From NCBI GenBank assembly GCA_963744575.1, contig CAVUUF010000016.1, positions 62,001 through 126,000 of the forward strand: a stretch of 64,000 nt of DNA, in the 5' to 3' direction. The position numbers and the translations under genes were made by a program. Positions 27,352 through 36,569 of this stretch are shown piece by piece. Positions within the stretch are counted from its first letter, which is position 1. Every line of letters starts with the position of its first letter. Source of the DNA: Palsa-504 sp963744575 (lineage in GTDB: Bacteria; Actinomycetota; Actinomycetes; Streptosporangiales; Streptosporangiaceae). A model generated the notes under the pieces. That model did no database searches, had not been told where the DNA came from, and saw only the letters and a program-made list of their open reading frames with translations.

Positions 27352-30300
27352 TTAGTTGGCGACCGAAATAGTCACGGGAACCGCCTCGGTATAGCGGACC
27401 CGGCCGTAGTACATGACCTTGACCAGCGCCCACCATTGCGCCCGGCGAGCGGTCACCGGCGCGTCCGCCGCGAAGCGCAGCACCGTGCTCGCCCCGGGCG
27501 CCACGCTGAAGCCCTGCGTCCACGGCCCGAGCGCCGACCAGCTGCCGAACGGCGAGACCAGCTGCGCCTCGCCGTGCAGCTCGGAGGCCAGCCCGCTGGC
27601 CAGCCGGACCAGCAGCTCGCCCCGCTGACCGGGAGCCAGGCGCAGCTCGGGCGTGAGCACCTCCAGGCCCACCTCGGCCGCGCCCGCGCCGTGGTCGGCC
27701 AGCATCAGCTCGACCGTCTCCTCGGGCGGCAGCTCGGGATCGGGCCAGCGGCGCTCGCCGACGGCCACCATGGCCGTGTCCTCGACCAGGTGGCCCAGGC
27801 CGTCGCGGATCCGGGCGGCCACGAAGTACCGTCCCGGCGCGGTCCCCGGTGGCACCCGCACGGTGAGGTTCCAGGCCGTGTAGCCGCCCGGCGTCAGCTC
27901 ATAGCGCAGGGCACGGTCAGAAGAGCCCGAATGGGCCGAAGCGGTCGGGACGACGCTCACCTCGGCGGGCGTGACCAGCTCCACGGTCCCGGCGGCGGGT
28001 TCGGCCCCGCAGCCCACGGTCAGCGTCAGCGCCGCCGTGTCACCCGGTTCCGGCAGCGCCACCCGGACCGGGGAGAGGTGCACCGCGACGGGCAGGTTCC
28101 CGGCCGGAGCCGGGCCCTTCCCGTGCAGCCAGTAACGCGTGTGGACCGGCTGCACCAGGTCGGCGGCGCCCGGGCCCCGGGCCGCGCGCGCATCCGTCCG
28201 CAGCACCGCGGTGACCGTGCCAAATGCCGGCATATCGACAAAAACCGTGCCATTCTCCACTGGCAGGGGGGCGCCGTCCGGCTCCTCGAGCAGATCGGTG
28301 CGCCACGCCGCGGTAACCCCGGGAAGCCGCACCCGCGCGGTGACCGGCCGCCCGCTGGTTTCCCGCAGCCGCACGGTGACCGCGGCGTCCGGGGCGGCCC
28401 CGGCCGGGCCAACCCCGTCCGGGGCGGCCCCGTCCGGGCCGGCCGCGTCCGCGTTCGCCGCGTCCGTCAGGGCTCCGATCCGTCCGGCGGCGAGCGGGTT
28501 CCCGCGCGGCTTCAGCGCGCCGACCGTGACGCTGGCCGGCTCGACCGACAGCCGTCTCCGGCCCACCGGGGCCAGGCTGGCGCCGGTCACGGTCAGCAGG
28601 TCGTGGTTGTAGTCCTCGGCGGCGAGGTTGAAGCCCGCCGCCCGCCAGTCGGCGGGGCCCGAGGCGAGCGCGTACTCGAACGTGTGGCTCCAGTGCTGCC
28701 AGGCGAAGCCGCTGCCGTCCGGCGCGGTGCGGCGGTCCCCGTCGATCCAGATCCCGGACGGCCAGGCGCTGCACGACCGCATCAGCGACATGTGCAGCGT
28801 CCCGTCCGCCGTGACCACGGCGCTGGGCGTGCCCCGGTTCAGCACCGCCACCGACCGGTCGGCCAGCGGCACCGGCCCCGCCTCGCCGCTCACCGGATCA
28901 CCGGCGTCCACCACCGCGTCGGCCAGGTCCTCGATCAGGTCCGCGACCGCCGCGGCCAGGTCGCCCGCCACGATCAGCACCGGCAGGTCGCCGGCGGCGC
29001 GCACGTCGGCGTCCGGCCCGAACGCGTCGGCCCGGTCCCGGGCGGCCGGCACCCACAGCCGCGCCGCCGGCGACGCAGCCAGCCGGGCCGCCAGTTCCTT
29101 GGCGTATCCCGGGCCGGCGGCGGCCAGCACCTCGGCGGTGAACGGGTTCACCTCGGGGCCGCCGACCGCGACCCGGACGTCGGGCAGGTTGGAGTCCACG
29201 TCGATGGCCCCGTACCGGGAACCGTCGGCCTGGCTGCACGTCGCGGTCACGCCCGCCGCCGCCAGGGCGACCAGCAGATCGCGGAGCACGTCGCCCAGCT
29301 CGTTCGGCAGCAAAGGACAGACGACCTCGGCCACCCCGATCGCCTGGCCCAGCCCGCTGCGGTCCTGCATCCGTGCCGTGGCGCCGAGCCCGAACCACTG
29401 GTGGGCCGGGTTGTCCAGGGTGTACCAGTGGTCCGCCGAATCGACGTCCACGACGCCGAACGACCGGCCGATCACCGCGGTCGCCGTCTGGTACAGCGGC
29501 AGCCCGCCCGGCGCGTCGGCCGGGAAGCGGACCCGGAGCAGCCGGTCCCGCCCGGTGTAGCCATCCACGTGGGTGCGGAACTCCACCCGCTCCGCGTGGT
29601 CCCACAGCAGCGTCTCCTGGGTGACCTCGAGCCCGTCCAGGGTGAACGAGGCCGCCAGCCGCGAGCCAGCGTCGCACCGCTCCGCCCGGACCGCCGCCGC
29701 GATCGAGGCGGACCCGGTCCCGGGACCCTTGGGGGACAGGTGCCAGGGACCCTCGCCGTGCCTGGGGTGCTGCGCGTACTCGTCCTGGATCAGCAGCTCG
29801 TTGCCGGGGCCGCGGAGGACCTGCGCGCCGGTGCGCTTGTCAAGCACGCTGACCGTGCCGCCCCGGGCCGGATCGGCGGTGACCCGGTAGGCCGCGTTCT
29901 CGATCGCCGTCCCCTCGGTTTCCCGCCACGGCGAGGCCGGGGTGTCCGTCGCCCGCAGCGGGTAGCTCCGCAGGCCGAGCGCGGGCACGCCGCGGGCGGG
30001 GAACGTCAGCGTCAGCTCGGCCAGCGACCCGTCCGGGCGGCGCCTGATCCCCTCGGCCACCGACGGCACCGGCGCGCCGGCGTCGTCGCGCACCTCCAGG
30101 TGCCGGGTGCCATCATCGGGGACCTGCACCGTGACCCGCGCCATCCCGTCCCGCGGCCGGGCCAGCCCGTTGACCACGCTGACCGCCAGGCCGGACCCGG
30201 CGTCCGTCCCGGCCAGGTGCGAGGCGGCGTCGCGGCGGACGGCCGAGGCCAGTTCCCACGCCTCCCGCCAGCCGCCCAGCAGGTCCAGGTACACCTGGTC

Positions 30301-31737
30301 GGACTCGACCCCGGTGATGCCGTCGTGGTGTGCGCCGTAGGCCAGCAGCCGCCACGCCTTGTCCAGCCCTACGTGCGGGTACGGCGCGCCGTCCAGCCAG
30401 GCCAGGGCGGCGAGCCGCTCGGCCTCGGTGACCGCGGTCTCGATGGCGCGCTGGGCCTGCTTGGTGTCAATGTAGGAGACGTCCTTGCCGGTGTAGACCG
30501 GGTTCATGTCCCTGGTCTGCGGGCTGATCCAAGCGCCCGCCGCGGTTCTGGGTCCGGAAGCCTCGGACCGGACGGCGTCGAAGAACTCGCGCGGCACGGC
30601 GGTGGTGAACCGGGGCCACACGTACCGCCGGTTCCAGTCGCGGTGGATGTCGGTCACCCAGCGGGCCGGGATGACGTGGTCCGCGCCGACCGGGAGCAGG
30701 ACGTTGCGCGTGGCCGCGACCTGCGCCAGCGCGCGGAACTGCCCGTAGGCCTCGAGTTCGGCGGCGGCCAGGTCCGGCAGCGTGTGCAGCCGCCAGCCCG
30801 CGCCGTAGTGGTGCGCCATGTACGCGGTGAGCAGACCGCCCCCGTCCGGCGAGATCCACTCGAACTCGGTGCTGAACTGCATCCGCCGGTCGCCGCCCTC
30901 GGCACCGGACGGGCCCCACTGGTGGAACGGGCCGCGGGCCCAGGCCGAGGAGGTCAGCCCGGCCGCCGCCATCAGCCCCGGATAGCCCGGGTCATGACCG
31001 AACGCGTCTAGCATCCACGCGCTGCGCGGATCCCCGCCGAACACGTCCCGCTGGAACCCGATGCCGTACACCGCGTTGCGGATGACGGCTTCGGCGCTGA
31101 TCAGGTTGGTGTTCGGCTCGTTGTAGTTGCCGCCGACGATCTCCACCCGGCCCTCGGCCAGCAGCCGCCGCAGGTCCTCGCGGTCGGCCGGGAAGGCGTC
31201 GAAGTACGGCTTGAGGTAGTCGATCTCGGCCAGCACGAACTTGTAGTCGGCGTCCCGCCTGGCCCGGTCCAGGTGCGCCCCGACCAGCTCGAACGCGCTC
31301 CTGACGTCCGGCAGCGCGCCGTCCTCGTCCGGCAGGCTGAGCCGGGCCTCGGTGAACTGCCCCTGGGTGTTCCACCACACCGGGTCGTAGTGGAAGTGGC
31401 TGACCATCCACATGGTCCAGCCCGGTTCGGCCACGGTGATGTCGGCTTCGGCCTGCTGGCGCCCCGTCTGTCCGTCGGCCGTGACCGTGACCCGCCGCAT
31501 GCTCCCCGGCTGGTAGGGCGCGGCGACCTGCACCGGGACCTCGAAGGCCTGCGCTTCACCCGGTTCCAGGTCAGTTATCCCGAACGGCCCGGGATCTCGC
31601 ACCCCCGACCCCTGCACGCTCACCTGGGCGGAGGCGGCCGCCGGGCCCTCGTTCACCAGCGTGACCCGGATGACCTGCAGCGGCCGCTGCGCGGTGCCCA
31701 CGAACAAGTCTGTTGATTCAACGCCGGTGATCCGCAT
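27352..31737 (-). CDS. Glycoside hydrolase family 38 alpha-mannosidase, unusually long
   Basis: 1461 residues against roughly 800-1100 for common GH38 enzymes. The catalytic domain has HFHYDPVWW (114-122, zinc ligands) and the nucleophile in WMLDAFGHDPG (Asp244). Before it lies a beta-sandwich N-terminal domain (about 1-105) typical of CARDB-like folds, and the last roughly 150 residues form another beta domain resembling the NPCBM-associated NEW3 domain. A Gly/Ala/Asp/Pro-rich linker with near-repeats of PDGA/PDGV occurs about residues 1100-1120. There is no signal peptide, so it probably acts in the cytoplasm on imported mannosides. The start ATG 31737 opens with MRITGVESTDLFVG; upstream sequence is not protein-like. 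Confidence 0.88.
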   Translation of the reverse strand: MRITGVESTDLFVGTAQRPLQVIRVTLVNEGPAAASAQVSVQGSGVRDPGPFGITDLEPGEAQAFEVPVQVAAPYQPGSMRRVTVTADGQTGRQQAEADITVAEPGWTMWMVSHFHYDPVWWNTQGQFTEARLSLPDEDGALPDVRSAFELVGAHLDRARRDADYKFVLAEIDYLKPYFDAFPADREDLRRLLAEGRVEIVGGNYNEPNTNLISAEAVIRNAVYGIGFQRDVFGGDPRSAWMLDAFGHDPGYPGLMAAAGLTSSAWARGPFHQWGPSGAEGGDRRMQFSTEFEWISPDGGGLLTAYMAHHYGAGWRLHTLPDLAAAELEAYGQFRALAQVAATRNVLLPVGADHVIPARWVTDIHRDWNRRYVWPRFTTAVPREFFDAVRSEASGPRTAAGAWISPQTRDMNPVYTGKDVSYIDTKQAQRAIETAVTEAERLAALAWLDGAPYPHVGLDKAWRLLAYGAHHDGITGVESDQVYLDLLGGWREAWELASAVRRDAASHLAGTDAGSGLAVSVVNGLARPRDGMARVTVQVPDDGTRHLEVRDDAGAPVPSVAEGIRRRPDGSLAELTLTFPARGVPALGLRSYPLRATDTPASPWRETEGTAIENAAYRVTADPARGGTVSVLDKRTGAQVLRGPGNELLIQDEYAQHPRHGEGPWHLSPKGPGTGSASIAAAVRAERCDAGSRLAASFTLDGLEVTQETLLWDHAERVEFRTHVDGYTGRDRLLRVRFPADAPGGLPLYQTATAVIGRSFGVVDVDSADHWYTLDNPAHQWFGLGATARMQDRSGLGQAIGVAEVVCPLLPNELGDVLRDLLVALAAAGVTATCSQADGSRYGAIDVDSNLPDVRVAVGGPEVNPFTAEVLAAAGPGYAKELAARLAASPAARLWVPAARDRADAFGPDADVRAAGDLPVLIVAGDLAAAVADLIEDLADAVVDAGDPVSGEAGPVPLADRSVAVLNRGTPSAVVTADGTLHMSLMRSCSAWPSGIWIDGDRRTAPDGSGFAWQHWSHTFEYALASGPADWRAAGFNLAAEDYNHDLLTVTGASLAPVGRRRLSVEPASVTVGALKPRGNPLAAGRIGALTDAANADAAGPDGAAPDGVGPAGAAPDAAVTVRLRETSGRPVTARVRLPGVTAAWRTDLLEEPDGAPLPVENGTVFVDMPAFGTVTAVLRTDARAARGPGAADLVQPVHTRYWLHGKGPAPAGNLPVAVHLSPVRVALPEPGDTAALTLTVGCGAEPAAGTVELVTPAEVSVVPTASAHSGSSDRALRYELTPGGYTAWNLTVRVPPGTAPGRYFVAARIRDGLGHLVEDTAMVAVGERRWPDPELPPEETVELMLADHGAGAAEVGLEVLTPELRLAPGQRGELLVRLASGLASELHGEAQLVSPFGSWSALGPWTQGFSVAPGASTVLRFAADAPVTARRAQWWALVKVMYYGRVRYTEAVPVTISVAN

Positions 31738-31825
31738 CTGCCCATCGTTACACGACCGCGGACGTGAGATGCCACCCGGCGCGGTCCCTCCCCGCGACTG
31801 GTACGTCACTCGTAGGGGCGCCAGA

Positions 31826-32476
31826 TCAGCGGGCCTGATACAGCCGGCGGGCGAACGCCCTCGTGGCGGCGGCGGGATCATCGGCCTCGGTGATGGCACG
31901 CACCACCACCACCCGGGTCGGGCCGGCCGCGAGCACCTCGTCCAGCCGGTCCAGGCTGATGCCGCCGATCGCGAACCAGGGGCGTTCCGGCTTCTCCCGC
32001 GAGACGTGATCCAGCAGGCCGAGCCCGGTGGCTGGCCGTCCCGGCTTGGTCGGCGTGGTCCACACCGGCCCGGCGCAGAAGTAATCAGTGCCGGGTTCGG
32101 CGGCCACCGCGGCGGCCTGGGCCGGGCTGTGGCTGCTGCGGCCGATGAGCGGCTCCGGGCCGAGGATGCGCCGGGCGACCGGTACCGGCAGGTCGTCCTG
32201 CCCCAGGTGCAGCACGTCGGCCCCCGCGGCCAGCGCGACGTCGGCGCGGTCGTTCACCGCCAGCAGGCGCCCATGCCGCCGGCAGGCGTCCGCGAACACC
32301 TCGAGCAGCGCCAGTTCCTCGGCCGCCTCCAGGTCCTTCTCCCGCAACTGGACGATGTCCACCCCGGCGCCGAGGACGGCGTCGAGGAACCGCGGCAGGT
32401 CACCCTGGGACCGTCTCGCGTCCGTGCACAAGTAGAGCCGCGCGTCCGCCAGGCGTGCCCGCAGATCGGTAGTCAT
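31826..32476 (-). CDS. thiE: Thiamine phosphate synthase
   Basis: 216 residues. TIM-barrel landmarks are DIVQLREKDLEA (pyrophosphate and Mg region), VNDRADVALAAGADVLHLGQ, RSSHSPAQA, and the phosphate-binding FAIGGISLDRLDEVL. It joins HMP-PP and thiazole phosphate to give thiamine monophosphate. It is transcribed away from the TPP riboswitch and thiOSGD-tenA operon, with about 115 bases to the riboswitch, so it is not under that element; no second thi-box was seen on its own strand. The start ATG 32476 gives the expected MTTDLRARL beginning. Confidence 0.93.
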   Translation of the reverse strand: MTTDLRARLADARLYLCTDARRSQGDLPRFLDAVLGAGVDIVQLREKDLEAAEELALLEVFADACRRHGRLLAVNDRADVALAAGADVLHLGQDDLPVPVARRILGPEPLIGRSSHSPAQAAAVAAEPGTDYFCAGPVWTTPTKPGRPATGLGLLDHVSREKPERPWFAIGGISLDRLDEVLAAGPTRVVVVRAITEADDPAAATRAFARRLYQAR

Positions 32477-32589
32477 GGCGCCATCCAAGCACTGGCTCGT
32501 CTCCGCCGTCTGCCGCCCCGGCCGCTCGTCCCCGGGCGCCCCGGACGCGCCAAGCTGATATAAGGTGAATTGTCGGAAACAATTTCCGA

Positions 32590-32672
32590 ACACGGGAGCC
32601 CGCACGGGCTGAGAGGGAGGCCGCCGCGCCTCCGACCGTCGTACCTGATCCGGGTAATGCCGGCGAAGGGAG
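32590..32672 (+). promoter_or_regulatory. TPP riboswitch (THI element) controlling the thiO operon
   Basis: Conserved parts in order: GGGAGCCCGCACGGGCTGA (32594-32612), GAGAGGGAGG, GACCG, TACCTGATCCGGGTAATGCC and GGCGAAGGGA. The closing AAGGGA (32667-32672) abuts and partly provides the ribosome site of thiO, pointing to translational control. Upstream, TATAAG (about 32560) may be a -10, and CGGAAACAATTTCCG (about 32574-32588) is a short palindrome between promoter and aptamer. Confidence 0.93.
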
Positions 32673-32677
32673 TGCTC

Positions 32678-33847
32678 GTGGCCGTTACCGCAGATGTCGT
32701 CGTGGCGGGTGGCGGCGTCATCGGGACCGCGATCGCCTGGCAGGCCGCCGTGGCCGGACTGGGCGTCGTCCTGGTGGACCCGGCGGACGGCGGCGCCGCC
32801 TCCCTGGTGGCCGCCGGGATGCTCGCCCCGGTCTCGGAGGCCCTGTTCGGCGAGGGCGCGCTGCTCCGGGTAAATCTGCTCGCCCTGGCCCGATTCCCCT
32901 CGTTCGCGGCCGAACTCGAGCAGGTCACCGGCCACCGGGTCGGCCTGCGCCGCGAGGGTACGCTGGCCATCGCCTACGACGCCGGCGACTACGCGGCGCT
33001 GATGCGGCTGACGGCGTTCCGCCGGTCCGCCGGGCTCGACGCCGAGGAACTGGACAGCCGGGCCTGCCGCAAGCTGGAATCCTTCCTCACCCCGGACGTG
33101 CACGGCGGCGTGCTGTTCGCGGGCGACTGGTCGGTCGACAACCGGCGCTACGCGGCCGCGCTGGGTGCGGCGGCTGCGGCCGCGAACGTCCGGACCGTGC
33201 GCGATCGCGTGACCGAGGTGCTGATCCGGGACGGACGGGCCCGCGGCGTGCGGCTCGCGGACGGCGGCGAGATCGGCTCGGACCGGGTCGTCGTGGCCAC
33301 CGGGCCCGGTACGGCCGCGATCGCCGGGCTGCCCGCGGAACTGCGGACCGCGGTCCGGCCGGTCAAGGGCCAGCTGCTGCGGCTGCGGCACCCGGATGGT
33401 ATGCCGCCCGTCCTCACCCACACGATCCGGGCCACGGTCCGCGGCGTTGATGTCTACCTGGTGCCGCGGGCCGACGGAGAGGTGATCGTGGGTGCCACCC
33501 AGGAGGAACGCGGACCGGACCGGACCGTGACCGCCGGCGCCGTGCATGACCTGCTGCACGACGCGATGAGCGTGCTCCCGGTGACCAGCGAGCTGATCCT
33601 GGCCGAGATGTGCGCCGGGCTGCGGCCGGGCACGCCGGACAACGGCCCGATCGTGGGCGGGTTCGGCATCGCCGGGCTGCTGCTGGCCACCGGGCACTAC
33701 CGCAACGGCATCCTGATGTCGCCGGCGACCTCGGACGCCGTGCTGGCCTGCCTCACCGGGCAGCCGCCCGCGCTGGAATGGGCGCCGTTCACCCCTTCGC
33801 GGTTCGCGGCTCCGCCGTTCCCGGGCGGCCAGGAGGGATCGGGGTGA
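32678..33847 (+). CDS. thiO: Glycine oxidase, thiamine thiazole pathway
   Basis: 389 residues. FAD Rossmann motif VVAGGGVIGTAIAWQ (about 7-21), the DAO-family body, and the C-terminal AGLRPGTPDNGPIVGGFG loop that closes on FAD. It makes dehydroglycine for thiazole assembly by ThiG. GTG 32678 is chosen because AAGGGA lies 6 bases before it; GTG 32672 in the same frame is possible. It sits first in a TPP-riboswitch operon and overlaps thiS by 4 bases. Confidence 0.92.
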   Translation: MAVTADVVVAGGGVIGTAIAWQAAVAGLGVVLVDPADGGAASLVAAGMLAPVSEALFGEGALLRVNLLALARFPSFAAELEQVTGHRVGLRREGTLAIAYDAGDYAALMRLTAFRRSAGLDAEELDSRACRKLESFLTPDVHGGVLFAGDWSVDNRRYAAALGAAAAAANVRTVRDRVTEVLIRDGRARGVRLADGGEIGSDRVVVATGPGTAAIAGLPAELRTAVRPVKGQLLRLRHPDGMPPVLTHTIRATVRGVDVYLVPRADGEVIVGATQEERGPDRTVTAGAVHDLLHDAMSVLPVTSELILAEMCAGLRPGTPDNGPIVGGFGIAGLLLATGHYRNGILMSPATSDAVLACLTGQPPALEWAPFTPSRFAAPPFPGGQEGSG

Positions 33848-34050
33848 GCGTCCAGGTGAAGCTCAACGGCGAGCCGCGGGACCTGCCGGACGGCAGCACG
33901 ATCGCGCAGGCGGTCGCCGAACTGACCACCGCCCCGACCGGGGTCGCCGCCGCCGTCAACGGCGACGTCGTGCCGCGCGGATCATGGGCCTCTACCGTGC
34001 TTCGCGATGGCGACCAGGTCGAGGTCGTCACGGCCGTGCAGGGAGGATAG
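33844..34050 (+). CDS. thiS: Thiamine sulfur-carrier protein
   Basis: 68 residues with a ubiquitin-like fold and the diagnostic C-terminal Gly-Gly (VVTAVQGG), which is thiocarboxylated and delivers sulfur to the thiazole ring. The GTG start lies in the thiO stop (GTGA) and the stop is 2 bases from thiG. Neither the activating enzyme (ThiF/MoeB) nor ThiI/IscS is in this window. Confidence 0.93.
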   Translation: MSVQVKLNGEPRDLPDGSTIAQAVAELTTAPTGVAAAVNGDVVPRGSWASTVLRDGDQVEVVTAVQGG

Positions 34051-34052
34051 GC

Positions 34053-34889
34053 GTGAGCGACGCGGATGTACTGAGCCGGGTGACGGCGGGCCCCGGGCCG
34101 CAGGCTCCGGAGGGTACCGAGCCGTGGATGCTGGCCGGCTGCGAGCTGAGCTCGCGGCTGATCCTGGGCACCGGGGGAGTGCAGAGCCTGGAGGTGCTGC
34201 GGCGGGTCATCGACGCCTCGGCGACCGCCCTCACCACTGTGGCCATGCGGCGGGTCGCCGCCGGCGGGGACGGGGACCTGCTCGGCACGGTGCGCCAGGC
34301 CGGGGTGCGCATCCTGCCGAACACGGCCGGCTGCCACACGGCGAGCGAGGCCAGGCTGGTGGCCAGGCTGGGCCGGGAGGCGCTCGGCACCGACTGGGTC
34401 AAGCTGGAGGTGGTGGCCGACGACCACACCCTGCTGCCCGATCCGACCGAACTGCTCGACGCGGCCCGGATGCTGGTCGCCGACGGGTTCGTGGTGCTGC
34501 CGTACACCAACGACGATCCGGTGCTGGCCCGGCAGCTCGAGCGGGCCGGCTGCGCGGCCGTGATGCCGCTCGGCGCTCCCATCGGATCCGGCCTTGGTGT
34601 GCGCAACCCGCACAACATCGCGATGATCGTGGAGCAGGCCGGCGTCCCGGTCATCCTGGACGCCGGCATCGGGACGGCCAGCGACGCGGCCCTGGCCATG
34701 GAACTCGGCTGCGACGCGGTCCTCATCGCCTCGGCCATCACCCGCGCGGCCGAGCCGGAGCGTATGGCCACCGCGATGCGGCTGGCCGTGGCGGCCGGGC
34801 ACGCGGCCAGGACCGCGGGACGCATCCCGCGCCGCTGGCACGCCCGCGCGTCCAGCCCGCTGGACGGCCGGCCGGAGCTGCCGCTATGA
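34053..34889 (+). CDS. thiG: Thiazole synthase
   Basis: 278 residues. The family's phosphate and active-site motifs are SRLILGTGGV, TVAMRRV, LPNTAGCHTASEAR, WVKLEVVADDHTLLPD (with the Schiff-base Lys in this strand) and PVILDAGIGTASDAALAME. It condenses 1-deoxyxylulose 5-phosphate, dehydroglycine and ThiS-bound sulfur. GTG 34053 follows GGAGG of the thiS end. It overlaps thiD by 4 bases (ATGA). Confidence 0.94.
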   Translation: MSDADVLSRVTAGPGPQAPEGTEPWMLAGCELSSRLILGTGGVQSLEVLRRVIDASATALTTVAMRRVAAGGDGDLLGTVRQAGVRILPNTAGCHTASEARLVARLGREALGTDWVKLEVVADDHTLLPDPTELLDAARMLVADGFVVLPYTNDDPVLARQLERAGCAAVMPLGAPIGSGLGVRNPHNIAMIVEQAGVPVILDAGIGTASDAALAMELGCDAVLIASAITRAAEPERMATAMRLAVAAGHAARTAGRIPRRWHARASSPLDGRPELPL

Positions 34890-35815
34890 GCAGTGCCGCC
34901 CCGGGAAGACGAGCCCCCGGAACCCCCCGCGACCGGGGGGAATCCATCCTCCCAGCCCCCGCTGGCCCCCCAGACCCCGCTGGCCCCCCAGACCCCGCGC
35001 CGCCTCGCGTGCTCACCATCGCCTCCTCCGACTCCGGCGGTGGCGCCGGGATCCAGGCGGACCTCAAGGCCTTCGCCCGTTGCGGCGCGCACGGCATGTC
35101 GGCGATCGTCGCGCTCACCGCGCAGAACACGGTGGACGTCCGGGCCATCCACGAGGTCCCGCCGGCGTTCGTGCGTGCCCAGATCGACGCGGTCCTCGAT
35201 GACATCGGAGCCGACGCCGCCAAGACCGGCATGCTGTTCTCCGCCGGGCTGATCGAGGCCGTCGCAGGCGCGCTGGCCGACCGGGACCTGCCGGTGGTGG
35301 TCGACCCGGTCATGGTGGCCAGCTCCGGCAGCACGCTGCTGCGGCCGGACGCCGTCGGGACCCTGGTGACGCGGCTGTTCCCGCTGGCCACGGTGGTGAC
35401 GCCCAACCTCCTCGAGGCGCAGGCCCTCACCGCGATGATGACCGAGGACCGTGCGGTGCTCGCCGAGCGCCTGGTCGCGATGGGAGCGCGCGCGGCCCTG
35501 GTCACGGGCGGCCACGGCGCCGAGCCCGTCGACCACCTCTTCGACGGATCGCGGCACACGGCCATCCCGGTCGCCCGGCACGGCGTGGCCGCGACCCACG
35601 GGGCGGGCTGTACGCATTCGGCGGCGCTCGCGGCCGGGCTGGCCGCCGGGCTGCCGCTGACCGAGGCGGCCCGGCAGGCCGCCGCGGTGGCCGGCGACGC
35701 GGTGGCGCATGGCCTGGCCACGCTCGGCGCCGGCGAGGGTCCCGTCCATGTCCTGCACGCATACCGTCCCACCAGGACAAGGAGCCGAGCCGATGAGCGA
35801 CAGCTTCAGCGCTGA
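34886..35815 (+). CDS. thiD: Hydroxymethylpyrimidine/phosphomethylpyrimidine kinase
   Basis: 309 residues. The ribokinase-fold HMP kinase core starts at about 40 with TIASSDSGGGAGIQADLKAF; further motifs are VALTAQNTV, DPVMVASSG and the catalytic GTGxxD-type loop seen here as THGAGCTHSAAL. The N-terminal roughly 38 residues are a Pro-rich extension with PAGPPDPAGPPDPAPP repeats, unusual for the family, and translation might instead begin later. The frame overlaps tenA by 23 bases at its end. Confidence 0.92.
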   Translation: MSSAAPGRRAPGTPRDRGESILPAPAGPPDPAGPPDPAPPRVLTIASSDSGGGAGIQADLKAFARCGAHGMSAIVALTAQNTVDVRAIHEVPPAFVRAQIDAVLDDIGADAAKTGMLFSAGLIEAVAGALADRDLPVVVDPVMVASSGSTLLRPDAVGTLVTRLFPLATVVTPNLLEAQALTAMMTEDRAVLAERLVAMGARAALVTGGHGAEPVDHLFDGSRHTAIPVARHGVAATHGAGCTHSAALAAGLAAGLPLTEAARQAAAVAGDAVAHGLATLGAGEGPVHVLHAYRPTRTRSRADERQLQR

Positions 35816-36461
35816 GCTGTGGCAAGGGGTGGCCGGCGTCTACGACGCCATCCTGGCCCATCCGTTCCTGACCGGGCTGACCGACGGCAGCCTGCCGCAT
35901 GACGCCTTCGCGTTCTACGTCCTGCAGGACGCGATCTACCTGCACGAATACGCCCGGGCCCTGGCGGCCGTGGCCACCCGCGCGCCGGTACCCGCGCAGA
36001 CCGAGATGTTCGCGCGGCACGCGGCGGACGCTCTCGCGGTGGAGAAGACCCTGCACGGGTCACTGCTCGCCGAACTCGGCATCGACCCCGTGAGCGCGGA
36101 GCAGGCCGAGCCCGCTCCGGCCAACCTCGCCTACACCAGCTATCTGCTCGCCACCGTCAGCACCGGATCGTACGCCGAAGGGGTGGGCGCAGTGCTGCCG
36201 TGCTACTGGATCTACTGGGAGGTGGGCAAGGAACTGCTGCGCCGCGGCTCACCCGACCCCCGCTATCAGCAGTGGATCAACATGTACGGGAGCGAGGAGT
36301 TCGGCGGCGTGGTGCGGGAGGTGATCGCCGTCGCCGACCAGCTGGGCCCGGGTCTCGGAGCCCCCGAACGCGACCGGGTGCACCGCCACTTCCGCACCAC
36401 AAGCCGTTACGAGTGGATGTTCTGGGACATGGGCTACCGGCAGGAGGCCTGGCCCGTCTGA
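35793..36461 (+). CDS. tenA: TenA-family thiaminase II / aminopyrimidine hydrolase
   Basis: 222 residues. All-helical fold with AFAFYVLQDAIYLHEYARAL, nucleophile Cys137 in LPCYWIYWEVG and C-terminal Glu218 in RQEAWPV. TenA hydrolyses aminomethyl-HMP derived from degraded thiamine and so salvages the pyrimidine for ThiD. ATG 35793 lies inside the thiD end and has AAGGAG in front. It completes the TPP-riboswitch operon and links synthesis to salvage, the same theme as cytX and its kinase at 12.5 kb. Confidence 0.93.
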   Translation: MSDSFSAELWQGVAGVYDAILAHPFLTGLTDGSLPHDAFAFYVLQDAIYLHEYARALAAVATRAPVPAQTEMFARHAADALAVEKTLHGSLLAELGIDPVSAEQAEPAPANLAYTSYLLATVSTGSYAEGVGAVLPCYWIYWEVGKELLRRGSPDPRYQQWINMYGSEEFGGVVREVIAVADQLGPGLGAPERDRVHRHFRTTSRYEWMFWDMGYRQEAWPV

Positions 36462-36569
36462 CCGATGACCAGAGTTCCCGGCCGGACCAGGTTCGCGGCC
36501 CTGATGCGCATCCCTTCGGCCCTCCTCGCTGTCCATGGCGGGTGACTATGGCGGCAGGCCTTTAACAGA

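Noticed and set aside
27436..31011. Plus-strand open frame of nearly 1200 codons inside the GH38 gene
   Set aside because: Composition is extreme (Arg, Gly, Pro, His) and no family motif is seen; a shadow of the alpha-mannosidase frame.
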